Below are positions 9,214 through 17,189 of a stretch of 64,000 bases of DNA, one piece after another. The stretch lies in assembly GCA_964581895.1 (NCBI GenBank), contig CAZOPR010000001.1:310001-374000 (forward strand), in the 5' to 3' direction. Below the pieces are notes generated by a model. It did no database searches, was not told where the DNA came from, and was given only the letters and a program-made list of their open reading frames with translations. The position numbers and the translations under genes were made by a program. The DNA is from Exilispira sp964581895. Lineage in GTDB: Bacteria; Spirochaetota; JAAYUW01. Position 1 is the stretch's first letter, and every line of letters starts with the position of its first letter.

Positions 9214-9217
9214 ATAG

Positions 9218-9330
9218 TATTAAAAAGAATAGAAGTTATTAAAAAAATGAAAAATTACTAAAAAAAATAAAAAGTTATCATAAAAATAAAAAGTTATTAA
9301 AAAAATAAAAACACCAAAAAGTTAAAATTC
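9218..9330 (+). repeat. Low-complexity A-rich repeats between genes
   Basis: Several imperfect copies of a unit like AAAAAGTTATTAAAAAAATA fill the spacer between the methyltransferase and epimerase genes. No hairpin or RNA gene is visible in it. Confidence 0.55.
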
Positions 9331-9355
9331 TTTTTTAAACCAAAAGGATATAAAA

Positions 9356-10393
9356 ATGCAAAAAATAAAGGATATCAAATTTATATTAAAAAAATATAAA
9401 TATGAAAAGCCTTTTCATATAACTGGCGGTATTTCGGACGAATCAACAAATATAGAAGTGGTGATAACTTGCGAAAATGGGATTGAAGGTTTTGGGGAAG
9501 CTTCCCCATCATTTAGAGTGAATGGTGAAAAACCAGAGATGATAATCTCTTTACAGGATTTTGTAAAAAAAACACTTATCGATTTAGACATTACAGAATA
9601 CAGGAAAATCTTTGATATAACAGATAAACTTTTTGCTCTTCCAAGCTTAAAAGCAGCTTTACAGTTTGCAACTTTAGATGCTTTTTCAAAAAGCTATAAC
9701 TTAAAAGTATGTCAATTGCTTGGAGCGGCAAAGGATTTTATAATAACAGATAAAACTGCTGGGATTGATACTATCAATAATAGAGTAAAAGAGATAAAAA
9801 AAATAATAGAAGAAGGATTTGAAGTTATAAAGATAAAAGTTGGTGAAAACTTAAAAGAAGATATTGTCACTATGATGGAAATAAAAAATTTTATTAAAGA
9901 TAAAAAAATAATAGTAGATGCAAATATGGGCTATACTCCAAAACAAGCTCTTTTTTTTCTTAATAAGATATATAAAGAAGGGATAGATATAGATGTTTTT
10001 GAACAACCTGTTTATATGAAAGATATTGAAGGGCTTAAATTTGTAAGATACAATAGTCCATATCCAGTTGCTGCTGATGAATCTGCCAAAACGAAATATG
10101 ATGTTTTTAATCTTATAAAAATGGATGCAGTGGATTATATTAACATAAAACTTATGAAATCTGGAATAAGCGATGCACTTGCTATAGTTGAAATGGTAAA
10201 ATCTGCCAATAAAAAACTTATGATTGGTTGTATGGGTGAATCAAGTATTGGCATAAACCAAAGTGTTCAGATCGCTCTTGGAACTGGAGCATTTGAATTT
10301 TGCGATCTAGATAGTCATCTTATGCTAAAAGAGGATAATTTTAGGGGAGATTTTATCCAGGATAAAGATAAAATGAGAGTAAAAAATAATTAG
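9356..10393 (+). CDS. Dipeptide epimerase (enolase superfamily, L-Ala-D/L-Glu type)
   Basis: A member of the muconate-lactonizing subgroup of the enolase superfamily, probably inverting the C-terminal residue of a dipeptide such as L-Ala-D-Glu released from peptidoglycan. The barrel residues are in order: KIKVG (catalytic Lys pair, about residue 160), IVDANMGY (metal Asp), FEQPV (metal Glu), AADES (metal Asp), NIKLMKSG (second catalytic Lys) and GCMGESSIGI near the end. Length (345) is normal. An AAGGA site precedes ATG 9356. The next gene encodes a D-aminoacylase-like hydrolase, which suggests a small pathway for recycling D-amino-acid-containing peptides. Exact dipeptide specificity is not readable. 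Confidence 0.85.
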   Translation: MQKIKDIKFILKKYKYEKPFHITGGISDESTNIEVVITCENGIEGFGEASPSFRVNGEKPEMIISLQDFVKKTLIDLDITEYRKIFDITDKLFALPSLKAALQFATLDAFSKSYNLKVCQLLGAAKDFIITDKTAGIDTINNRVKEIKKIIEEGFEVIKIKVGENLKEDIVTMMEIKNFIKDKKIIVDANMGYTPKQALFFLNKIYKEGIDIDVFEQPVYMKDIEGLKFVRYNSPYPVAADESAKTKYDVFNLIKMDAVDYINIKLMKSGISDALAIVEMVKSANKKLMIGCMGESSIGINQSVQIALGTGAFEFCDLDSHLMLKEDNFRGDFIQDKDKMRVKNN

Positions 10394-10488
10394 AAAAAAA
10401 AATCATAAAATAATAATAATTTAATAATAATTTAATAATAAAAGTATAAAACAGACTAAGATAAAAATTTAAATATCAGGGAGAAAAG

Positions 10489-12075
10489 ATGATTTTACTT
10501 AAAAATGGTATTATCTACGATGGCTCAACAAATCCTCCATATAAGGCAGACCTACTTATAGATAATGATGAAATTATTGATGTATCGAAAGTAGGGATTG
10601 AAAAAAAAGATGCCGAAGTCTATGATTGCAGTAACCTATGTATATCTCCTGGTTTTATAGATGCTCATTCGCACAATGATTTTTTTACTATAAAAGAAAA
10701 TAACTTAAAATATTTCAAGGATTTTATAAGACAAGGAGTTACTACAATGGTAACTGGCAATTGCGGATTTTCAATTGCTGGATATAAAGAAGGTACTCCT
10801 TATCTTAATGAAATTGGTGGTGGTCTTTTTGAAGGCAGCCCTAAAGATTTTGGCTCTTTTAAAAAATGGGGTGAGACTATTGATGGTAAGTGCCCTGTAA
10901 ATATTTTGTCGCTTGTTGGACATGGTACTATCAGAATAAGTTTAAACTCTAAAAACAGTAATAAACTAAATGAAAGGCAGATGGAAGATCTGGAATATAT
11001 TGTTGATAAAAGTTTGTCTGAAGGTGCAGCAGGTGTTTCTTTTGGTTTAATGTATGAACCAGGAAGATTTGCTCCATCTGATGAGATAATTAAAATTGCT
11101 AAGGTTGTTAAAAGGCATAATAAAATAATCTCTTTTCATGCAAGGGCATATTCAAGGGTTTCTACATCTTACGCACCTCCAATAGGAGTGAGAGCTCATG
11201 GGCTTAGGGCAATAGACGAAGTTTTAAGCATTGCCAGACAAACAGGTGTAAAAACTCAGCTTTCTCATCTTATTTTTGTTGGAAAAAATTCCTGGAATTA
11301 TGTCGACGAAGCTCTATCTTTAATGGAAAATGCGGTAAAAGATGGGATTGATATAATGTTTGATACATATTCTACCGATTTTGGTGCTTCCATAATCTCA
11401 GTAGTCTTACCGCCTTGGTACTTAGCACTTTCGAAAAACAATAAACAAAAGCCTCTTGTTAAATTTAGGCTTTTTCTTGAGATAATGATGGCTAAAAAGT
11501 TTTTGGGATTTGATTTTAATGATATTCTTATTTCAAATACAGCTGGTAAATGTAAAGAAATTGAAGGTAAAACAATTTCTGAACTAGCAAAACTCTGGAA
11601 AATAAACGAATTTTCAGCTTATATGAAGGCTAATGAAAAAACTGATTCAAAGGCAGAAGTTTTAATGTTTAAGTATTCAAATGAAAAGATTTTAGAAAAA
11701 CTTAGAAATCATCCACTTGCCTTATATATGAGCGATGCTTGGGTTAATGATTATGGAATTCAAAATTATGCAATATACTATAATTTTCCGAAATTTATTT
11801 TATTGGCAAAAAACTGTTCTAAACCAATAGAGCAAGCTATAAATAAGATGACATATTTGACAGCTTCCCGATACAATATTAAGTCAAGGGGTCTTATTAA
11901 AAAAGGCTTCAAGGCAGATTTAGTTGCTTTTAACTTTGATAAATTGAGTTATAAAGAAAAATCAGCCGAATCACCAAAAGGTTTTGTTCATGTTTTTATA
12001 AATGGAAAACATGTATTAAAAGATGGTGTTTTAAATGAAGAAATTGCAGCAAAATCTGGTAGATTTATTCAATAA
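10489..12075 (+). CDS. N-acyl-D-amino-acid deacylase family amidohydrolase
   Basis: A 528-residue amidohydrolase of the D-aminoacylase type, which removes the acyl group from N-acyl-D-amino acids using zinc. Visible landmarks are the N-terminal beta-sandwich, GFIDAHSHND (metal HxH), MVTGNCGFS (the conserved zinc-binding Cys), GVSFGLMYEPG, FHARAYS, QLSHLIF (metal His), LYMSDAW (catalytic Asp) and a closing ASRYNIKSRGLIKKGFKADL typical of the family. It starts at ATG 10489 behind GGGAGA. It is likely transcribed with the upstream dipeptide epimerase. Other amidohydrolases such as dihydroorotase lack the NCG and SDAW signatures, so they are less likely. Confidence 0.85.
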   Translation: MILLKNGIIYDGSTNPPYKADLLIDNDEIIDVSKVGIEKKDAEVYDCSNLCISPGFIDAHSHNDFFTIKENNLKYFKDFIRQGVTTMVTGNCGFSIAGYKEGTPYLNEIGGGLFEGSPKDFGSFKKWGETIDGKCPVNILSLVGHGTIRISLNSKNSNKLNERQMEDLEYIVDKSLSEGAAGVSFGLMYEPGRFAPSDEIIKIAKVVKRHNKIISFHARAYSRVSTSYAPPIGVRAHGLRAIDEVLSIARQTGVKTQLSHLIFVGKNSWNYVDEALSLMENAVKDGIDIMFDTYSTDFGASIISVVLPPWYLALSKNNKQKPLVKFRLFLEIMMAKKFLGFDFNDILISNTAGKCKEIEGKTISELAKLWKINEFSAYMKANEKTDSKAEVLMFKYSNEKILEKLRNHPLALYMSDAWVNDYGIQNYAIYYNFPKFILLAKNCSKPIEQAINKMTYLTASRYNIKSRGLIKKGFKADLVAFNFDKLSYKEKSAESPKGFVHVFINGKHVLKDGVLNEEIAAKSGRFIQ

Positions 12076-12130
12076 AAATTTCTAAAAATCCTAAAATTTT
12101 TCTTAAAATTTATGATTTCTTATTTACAAA

Positions 12131-12178
12131 ATTGAATTTTTAAGATAAAATACAATTGTATTTTGTAAGAAATTCAAT
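12131..12178 (+). promoter_or_regulatory. Long inverted repeat upstream of cas6
   Basis: An 18-bp perfect palindrome AAAATACAATTGTATTTT (12147-12164) lies inside larger flanking arms ATTGAATTT (12131-12139) and AAATTCAAT (12170-12178). The whole 48-base element can fold as one interrupted hairpin or bind a dimeric regulator. It sits 30 bases before the first cas gene, where an operator or mRNA leader structure for the locus would be expected. No T tract follows, so it is not an ordinary terminator. Confidence 0.55.
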
Positions 12179-12207
12179 CTATATTAGTCTTATCATCAGG
12201 AGATATT

Positions 12208-13074
12208 ATGAGATTAAGTTTTAGATTATATTTTCAAAAAAATACATTATTTGAACCAAATTATAGACAATATTTCCTTTCATTATTTAAAGAAGCCTTT
12301 ATTCAAAGTTCAGATGATGGCGAAGAATTTTTTCAAAAATTTTACAACATAAATACTTCCAAGCCTTTTACATTTTCAGTTTACATGCCATGCAAAAAGG
12401 TTGGTGAAAAACTAAAATTGGATGGTGAATATATTAATCTATTTTTTTCAACAAACAATTATGAATTTTTAATGAGATTGTATAATGGAATATTAAATAT
12501 ATCTAAGAGTAAAAATCTTTTTACTCTTGGAGAGAATAGAATAGAAAAGATTTCAAATATAAATCTATTAAAAGAGGTTAAGATTGAAAGTGATTCTGCT
12601 TTTTTCAAAACCTTGTCACCTTTTCTTATTCGTGATTTGGATGATGGTTCTAAATACCTTGTCCCAGAATTTTGTGAAACAAATAAAGAGTTTTCCCTTA
12701 TGAAAAAAGTTTCAAAAGAAAAGTTTATAGAAGCTTTTAAAGTTAGTTTAAAATCACTTGTACAAAATTTTTTAAATGATTATAAGGAAAATCTTCAAAC
12801 AAATGATTCATTAGATAGTGAGAAAAATGAAAAAGATGATGATGAAATAAAAATATTCTTTGATGATTCTTCTATCTCTATGGTTCCAGTTATTCATGGT
12901 TCAAAAAATCAAAAAACACATGAAAAATTTACAATAAATTATCCTGCGATAAAAGGTCAAATAAAAATAGAAGCAAAACCAAAAATTCTTCAACTTTTTT
13001 ATGACATAGGCATTGGTGCAAGAAGAAGTGAAGGATTTGGTATGCTGGAGGTTTTAGAATCGGGGGCAAAATAA
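12208..13074 (+). CDS. cas6: CRISPR pre-crRNA endoribonuclease Cas6
   Basis: Cuts CRISPR transcripts inside each repeat to leave an 8-nt 5' handle. Two RAMP/ferredoxin-like halves can be inferred; the decisive mark is the C-terminal glycine-rich loop GIGARRSEGFGMLEVL (about residues 268-283), the Cas6 signature. Length (288) is slightly above the usual 220-260, due to an acidic insertion around residues 200-215. ATG 12208 follows AGGAGA. It is the first gene of the cas locus and the only Cas6, so it probably supplies crRNA to both the I-B and III-B complexes. It is cut off from the rest of the cas genes by a 1.5-kb cluster of nucleotidyltransferase/HEPN genes. Confidence 0.92.
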   Translation: MRLSFRLYFQKNTLFEPNYRQYFLSLFKEAFIQSSDDGEEFFQKFYNINTSKPFTFSVYMPCKKVGEKLKLDGEYINLFFSTNNYEFLMRLYNGILNISKSKNLFTLGENRIEKISNINLLKEVKIESDSAFFKTLSPFLIRDLDDGSKYLVPEFCETNKEFSLMKKVSKEKFIEAFKVSLKSLVQNFLNDYKENLQTNDSLDSEKNEKDDDEIKIFFDDSSISMVPVIHGSKNQKTHEKFTINYPAIKGQIKIEAKPKILQLFYDIGIGARRSEGFGMLEVLESGAK

Positions 13075-13076
13075 CA

Positions 13077-13215
13077 GTGCGACTTTCAAGGGAAGTTCTT
13101 GTAGATATTTTTAATCTAACAAAGGGGATTTTTTGACAGAATGTGAGCGAATGGATATTTGATTTTCCCATAAGGCAAAAAATTGGATTGAACAATATTA
13201 AAATTTATATAGCAT
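13077..13215 (+). pseudogene. Decayed MNT-type nucleotidyltransferase copy
   Basis: Reading in one frame from GTG 13077 gives VRLSREVLVDIFNLTKGIF, then TGA, then QNVSEWIFDFPIRQKIGLNN and IKIYI. This matches residues 8-52 of the gene at 14258 (IRLSSKVLADIFNLTKEIF, Q, then VWIFGSCVRKDIRERNIDIYI) almost position by position. The TGA replaces a Gly codon, the catalytic GS pair has become DF, and the Asp of NID has become Lys. It is therefore a dead partial copy, starting three bases after the cas6 stop. Confidence 0.85.
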
Positions 13216-13239
13216 TTTTTAAAATGTGCAGCAGCAAAT

Positions 13240-13524
13240 ATGACAAAACAGGAAGTTATTGAAAGATTAATAGAACATAAAGAATATAAAGAATGTAAAG
13301 AATATAAAGAATTTTTAAAGGAACATTTTGAAGTAAAAGAAATAGGGATATTTGGTTCTGTTACAAGAGATAGTTTTAATGAAAAAAGCTATATTGGTAT
13401 ATATGTTGAATTTAAAATGGAATCAGTTTATCTGGATAATTATCTTGGGCTTACCGAATTTTTAGAAATAAAGTTGAAAAGGAAAGTTGATGTAATAACT
13501 AAAGGGGGATTTCAAACTATTTGA
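13240..13524 (+). CDS. Nucleotidyltransferase-fold protein with lost active site
   Basis: A 94-residue protein with the MNT (minimal nucleotidyltransferase) fold pattern: a helix rich in EYKE repeats, then EIGIFGSVTRDS with GS at residues 39-40. Where the family needs two metal-binding aspartates (normally SDID), it has SYIG (Tyr51, Gly53), so it should not transfer nucleotides. The late segment KLKRKVDVITKGG corresponds to the usual third-acid strand. No clear ribosome site precedes ATG 13240. It may be a relic on its way to becoming a pseudogene, or a binding-only antitoxin. A tandem GAATATAAA-type repeat encodes the EYKE stretch. Confidence 0.6.
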   Translation: MTKQEVIERLIEHKEYKECKEYKEFLKEHFEVKEIGIFGSVTRDSFNEKSYIGIYVEFKMESVYLDNYLGLTEFLEIKLKRKVDVITKGGFQTI

Positions 13525-13564
13525 ATTCCTGAGGTTAAGAGAGAAATTTAGGAGAGTATAGTTT

Positions 13565-13885
13565 ATGTTTAGAGGTGATAAAGAATTTTTGCAAGATATT
13601 GCAAAGTTTATGAAGGAAAAATTTCATGCCCAAAGGGTGATTCTTTTTGGTTCATATGCATATGGAAATCCAAATAGAAATAGTGACATAGATTTGCTTG
13701 TTATTATGAATACAGAACTTTCTTTTCCAGAGCAGGCGGCTATTATTAGGATAGAAATAGATAAAACATTCGATTTTCAAAAGCCAATGGATATAATCGT
13801 GCGAACACCAGAGTTTATAGAAGAAAGATATAAAGAAAGTGATTTTTTCATTAAAGATATACTTGAAAAAGGACTTGAGTTATGA
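13565..13885 (+). CDS. MNT-domain nucleotidyltransferase (antitoxin-type)
   Basis: A 106-residue minimal nucleotidyltransferase with an intact active site: FGSYAYG (Gly29-Ser30) and SDIDLLV (Asp41, Asp43), with a further acidic strand at PMDIIV. Proteins of this size act as antitoxins that modify a partner HEPN protein or RNA with AMP. It overlaps the start of the next gene, which encodes a HEPN-domain protein, the usual two-gene arrangement. AGGAG precedes ATG 13565. It is one of five nucleotidyltransferase units in the cas locus and the only one of the four at the cas6-cas8 junction that keeps both aspartates. Confidence 0.82.
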   Translation: MFRGDKEFLQDIAKFMKEKFHAQRVILFGSYAYGNPNRNSDIDLLVIMNTELSFPEQAAIIRIEIDKTFDFQKPMDIIVRTPEFIEERYKESDFFIKDILEKGLEL

Positions 13886-14252
13886 AAAAATAACCAATGA
13901 GTGGATTAACAAAGCTAAAAAAGATTTACTTGTAGTTCAAAGGGAGATGAGAGAAGAAGACCCTGTTTTTGATGCTGTTTGTTTTCATTCTCAACAGGCT
14001 GTAGAGAAATATTTAAAGGCTTTTTTGCAAGAAAATGAAATTTATTTTGAAAAAACTCATGACTTAGAAATTTTGTGCGAAAAATGTAAGAATACACTTC
14101 CAGAAATTGAAGAAATAAAAGAAAAACTTATTAAATTATCAAGTTATAGTGTAGAAGTAAGATATCCGGGGGTTGAAACAACAAAAAAAAGAGGCCGAAG
14201 AATCATTGGAGACGGCTATAATAGTAGAAAAAATTATGAAAAAATATTTTGA
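13875..14252 (+). CDS. HEPN-domain protein, partner of the upstream MNT
   Basis: A helical HEPN-family protein of about 125 residues. The typical opening EWINKAKKDLLVVQREM and the helix CFHSQQAVEKYLKAFL with KTHDLEIL are clear, as is SSYSVEVRYPG near the end. It lacks the RX4-6H ribonuclease motif, as do many members of this COG2250-type group, so RNase activity is doubtful. The start is uncertain: TTG 13875 begins just before the conserved region and overlaps the MNT gene by 11 bases; GTG 13839 is an alternative. The C-terminus is basic (KKRGRR). Together with the preceding gene it looks like a two-component toxin-antitoxin module. Confidence 0.75.
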   Translation: MSYEKITNEWINKAKKDLLVVQREMREEDPVFDAVCFHSQQAVEKYLKAFLQENEIYFEKTHDLEILCEKCKNTLPEIEEIKEKLIKLSSYSVEVRYPGVETTKKRGRRIIGDGYNSRKNYEKIF

Positions 14253-14257
14253 ATTAG

Positions 14258-14617
14258 ATGAGAAAGAAGATGGATAACATCAGACTTTCGAGTAAAGTTC
14301 TTGCGGATATTTTTAATCTTACAAAAGAGATTTTTGGACAAAGCTCAAGAGTCTGGATATTTGGTTCTTGTGTTAGAAAAGACATTAGAGAGAGAAATAT
14401 TGATATTTACATTGAAACAGAGAATTTTACAAATATAATTGAAAAGCGTCTTGATTTTCTTGTAAATCTAAAGAATGCTATATATGATCAAAAAATAGAT
14501 CTTGTAGTTAAAAAAACAGATGATAAAAGCCCTATAGCCTTAGAGGCAAAACAAAATGGCGTAGAAATAACAAAGGAGGTTTTGGTTTATGCCAGAGATT
14601 ACAATTTATCCATCTAA
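14258..14617 (+). CDS. MNT-type nucleotidyltransferase, partly degenerate active site
   Basis: A 119-residue nucleotidyltransferase-fold protein, the intact relative of the pseudogene at 13077. It keeps FGS (Gly36-Ser37) but reads RNIDIYIE where the family has SDID, so the first metal-binding Asp is Asn47 and only Asp49 remains. KIDLVVKK provides the third acidic strand. It closely resembles the gene at 27784 inside the cmr operon (FGSRAD, DIDIYIE, KIDLVV), so the two probably share a recent ancestor. No HEPN gene follows it directly; instead its end overlaps a short open frame that resembles the start of cas8. Confidence 0.75.
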   Translation: MRKKMDNIRLSSKVLADIFNLTKEIFGQSSRVWIFGSCVRKDIRERNIDIYIETENFTNIIEKRLDFLVNLKNAIYDQKIDLVVKKTDDKSPIALEAKQNGVEITKEVLVYARDYNLSI

Positions 14618-14651
14618 TTGGTTATATAATGCGGGGGTGGGGAGATGTTAA
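14589..14651 (+). other. 20-codon ORF resembling a second cas8 start (fossil or leader peptide)
   Basis: A short frame starts at ATG 14589 with an ideal AGGAGG nine bases upstream (14574-14579). It encodes MPEITIYPSNWLYNAGVG plus two residues, and its stop TAA overlaps the cas8 start (ATG 14645). Its residues 4-18 parallel the first residues of cas8 itself (VYTKDWYYNAGIVG). It therefore looks like the remains of an older cas8 N-terminus, or a leader peptide that couples translation into cas8. It lies in a different frame from the nucleotidyltransferase gene it overlaps. Confidence 0.65.
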
Positions 14652-16273
14652 GAGTTTATACAAAAGACTGGTATTATAACGCTGGTATTGTTGGTTTTCT
14701 CTATGTTTTAGGAGATGGAGAAGTAAATATAGAGAAGATAGTGAGTTCTTATCAAAATTCTATGATTATCTCTGAAAATTACTTGGAATTTGATTCATCT
14801 ATTCTGGATGTTTTTTTTGAAAAATATAAAAAATTGGCTTTTGTAAAGTTATTTGACCTTGACAGTTATAAGGAAAGATTAAATAGATTAAAAATAAAAG
14901 TTGATCAAATAACAAGTAGTACTGTGCCCAAAAAGTTATTAAATGATACTGCACTGAGTGGCAAAGTAGTAAATAGGTTTATCCAAATATTTTGTAATAT
15001 TTCTTTTGAAAATAGCATAATACAGGGAAGAGATAATTTTCTTAATGATCTTAATAATATTTTAAATATATTAAATCATTATAATCATCCTTTAGATCTT
15101 ATTGATAACAACAATTCTGAATTTATAGATTACTTCCTTAAAATTGAAGTAAGTAAAAAGTTATGCAATTATAAAAATATTGAGGAATATATAAAGGTAA
15201 TATCACAAAATAATTTTGCTAATAATACAGAAGATAGCCAGAAATGTGGTAGTTGTTTAGCATATAAAAAAGAATATGATTTCAGCAATGCAATTTCCCA
15301 GATTGTTGGTTTTAATAGTGATAATTCTAATTGGATATGGGGATTTAAGTCATCTAAGGTTAAAATTTGTGCTCTATGTGCTTTAATATATTCTTGTGCT
15401 TTACATGGAATGATAATAATGAAGAGAAAAGTTGATAACGAGTATAAAAATTTTCTTTACTTTTTAAATAGGAATACTGATATAAAAACAATGTATAATT
15501 CAGTAATGTTATTTAAAACAAAATTTGAAAAAGCACAAAATCAAGATAAGCCTTTTTATATTCTTATGAATGAATTAATTTACAAATTAGTTGAAAAAAA
15601 AGCGAGTGATTTTTTAGAGAATATTAATTTTATTGAAATTGCAGAAAACGATTTTGGTGGCCAAAGTACAAAAAGTTATAATGTCTACAATTACAACGTT
15701 ACGCCAGAACTGGCAAAATTCATTGTGGAAACTGACCAGAATAAAATTCCAAAAGGATATTATATTCAAGACAATGATAAAAATGTAAGAAAAGATATTT
15801 ATGAAGAAATTTTAAGAAAAACTATAAATCTTTCTATTTGTTATACTGATTTGAACAATTATTTTAATTATTATATAAAAAATACAGCACATTACAATAT
15901 TTATAATGTAATGATTTATATATTAAAATACATAAAGTACATAAAAGGAGGGTTTAGTATGGATGATTTTAGCGAAATTGTAAACAAGGGATATTATAAT
16001 GGTAAAGATCTTGCTCAAAGAATTGAAACTGAAAACAAGATAAAAGGTATAGCTTACCAGCTATTAAATGACCTAAAAATAGGTGATCGGTATGCATTTA
16101 TTGATAAGTACACAAGATTATCAATGGCTTATGGTATTCCAATTAAGCTTGGGAGTAATAAAGAGTTGGTGGATATTGATAATTTTATGCAATTTGGCTA
16201 TGCTTTTATAAATGGGCTTTTAAGTAATTTTGGGCAAAATAACCAACAAGAAAACAATCAACAGGAGGAATAA
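14645..16273 (+). CDS. cas8b1: Type I-B Cascade large subunit Cas8b1 (Cst1 family)
   Basis: Large subunit of the I-B (Tneap/Cst) interference complex, expected to recognise the PAM and help load target DNA. The 542-residue protein opens with the Cst1-type sequence VYTKDWYYNAGIVGFLYVL and has a putative zinc site made of CGSC (about residues 200-203) and CALC (about 243-246). Its identity is supported by the directly following Cst2-type cas7 and Cas5t genes. ATG 14645 lies in GGGGAGATG, a rather tight ribosome site, and overlaps a small upstream ORF. An Asn/Gln-rich tail ends the protein. Large subunits diverge quickly, so the subtype rests on motif plus context. Confidence 0.85.
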   Translation: MLRVYTKDWYYNAGIVGFLYVLGDGEVNIEKIVSSYQNSMIISENYLEFDSSILDVFFEKYKKLAFVKLFDLDSYKERLNRLKIKVDQITSSTVPKKLLNDTALSGKVVNRFIQIFCNISFENSIIQGRDNFLNDLNNILNILNHYNHPLDLIDNNNSEFIDYFLKIEVSKKLCNYKNIEEYIKVISQNNFANNTEDSQKCGSCLAYKKEYDFSNAISQIVGFNSDNSNWIWGFKSSKVKICALCALIYSCALHGMIIMKRKVDNEYKNFLYFLNRNTDIKTMYNSVMLFKTKFEKAQNQDKPFYILMNELIYKLVEKKASDFLENINFIEIAENDFGGQSTKSYNVYNYNVTPELAKFIVETDQNKIPKGYYIQDNDKNVRKDIYEEILRKTINLSICYTDLNNYFNYYIKNTAHYNIYNVMIYILKYIKYIKGGFSMDDFSEIVNKGYYNGKDLAQRIETENKIKGIAYQLLNDLKIGDRYAFIDKYTRLSMAYGIPIKLGSNKELVDIDNFMQFGYAFINGLLSNFGQNNQQENNQQEE

Positions 16274-16274
16274 A

Positions 16275-17171
16275 ATGTCAAAATTTTTGAGCTTAACTGT
16301 AATTTTTAAAGGTGGTAGTTTGAATTATGGTGAAAGTACAGCTAATGTAACTGCTTTAAAAAGATTGTCATCTAAAGGGAAAAGTTATTCTTACATTAGT
16401 AGACAGGCTCTAAGATATGATATTGTTAGAATTATGCATGAAGAATTTGATATGCCTTTAACACCAGTTGGAAGTGATGGCAAGGTTGTTCAGTTTGAAG
16501 CAAATACTAAAATTGATGAGTATCCAGAAATCGATTTTTTTGGTTATATGAAAACTGCTGGAGAAGGGTCAAGAGGTAGAATAAGAAAAGCTATCGTTAG
16601 ATTAAGTGATGCGGTAAGTCTTGAACCTTGGAATAATGATATAGACTATGGCAATAATATGGGATTAGCAGCAAGAAGTGACAACCTTGATAATATGATT
16701 TTTCAAACAGAAATACATAAAACGTTTTATACCTATACTATGACTGTAGATCTTGATAAAGTTGGAGTTGACAATAATTATAATATTAAGTTAGAAAAAG
16801 GTGAAAAAATGAAGAGAATTTATATGTTGTTGGATGCAATTAAAATACTTTATAGAGACATAAAAGGTAGAAGAGAGAATTTATCACCTTTATTCGTTAT
16901 TGGTGGTATATATGAAAGTGGTAATCCGTTTTTCTACAATAAACTTGAACTTTCTTTCGGTAGAGAATCTGTTAAACTGATTGTAGAACCTATTAATGAA
17001 ATGTTAGAGAGGACTTACCATGATAATAAAAAAATAAAAGATTCTACAATGTTAGGTTATTTGAATGGTGTATTTGATAACATTGCTAAAATTGCCTTGG
17101 AAGAAAATAAAAAGTTAAGTATAGAAGATTATTTTAAAACTATTAAGGGTAAACTTGAAGAAGTATACTAA
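16275..17171 (+). CDS. cas7: Type I-B Cas7 backbone protein (Cst2/DevR family)
   Basis: Forms the helical backbone of Cascade along the crRNA. The N-terminal SLTVIFKGGSLNYGEST with RQALRYDIVRIM is characteristic of Cst2/DevR Cas7 proteins; the middle keeps the glycine-rich loop region and RGRIRKAIVRLSDAV. The chosen start is ATG 16275, seven bases after a perfect AGGAGG (16263-16268); reading further upstream would only add low-complexity residues from the cas8 tail. Length 298 is normal. It sits in the cas8-cas7-cas5-cas3 run with short spacers, consistent with one mRNA. Confidence 0.9.
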   Translation: MSKFLSLTVIFKGGSLNYGESTANVTALKRLSSKGKSYSYISRQALRYDIVRIMHEEFDMPLTPVGSDGKVVQFEANTKIDEYPEIDFFGYMKTAGEGSRGRIRKAIVRLSDAVSLEPWNNDIDYGNNMGLAARSDNLDNMIFQTEIHKTFYTYTMTVDLDKVGVDNNYNIKLEKGEKMKRIYMLLDAIKILYRDIKGRRENLSPLFVIGGIYESGNPFFYNKLELSFGRESVKLIVEPINEMLERTYHDNKKIKDSTMLGYLNGVFDNIAKIALEENKKLSIEDYFKTIKGKLEEVY

Positions 17172-17189
17172 AAATAATGGAAAGAGGGT

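Noticed and set aside
16230..16274. Upstream start for cas7 giving 15 extra residues
   Set aside because: The ATG at 16275 follows a perfect AGGAGG and begins at the conserved Cas7 N-terminus.
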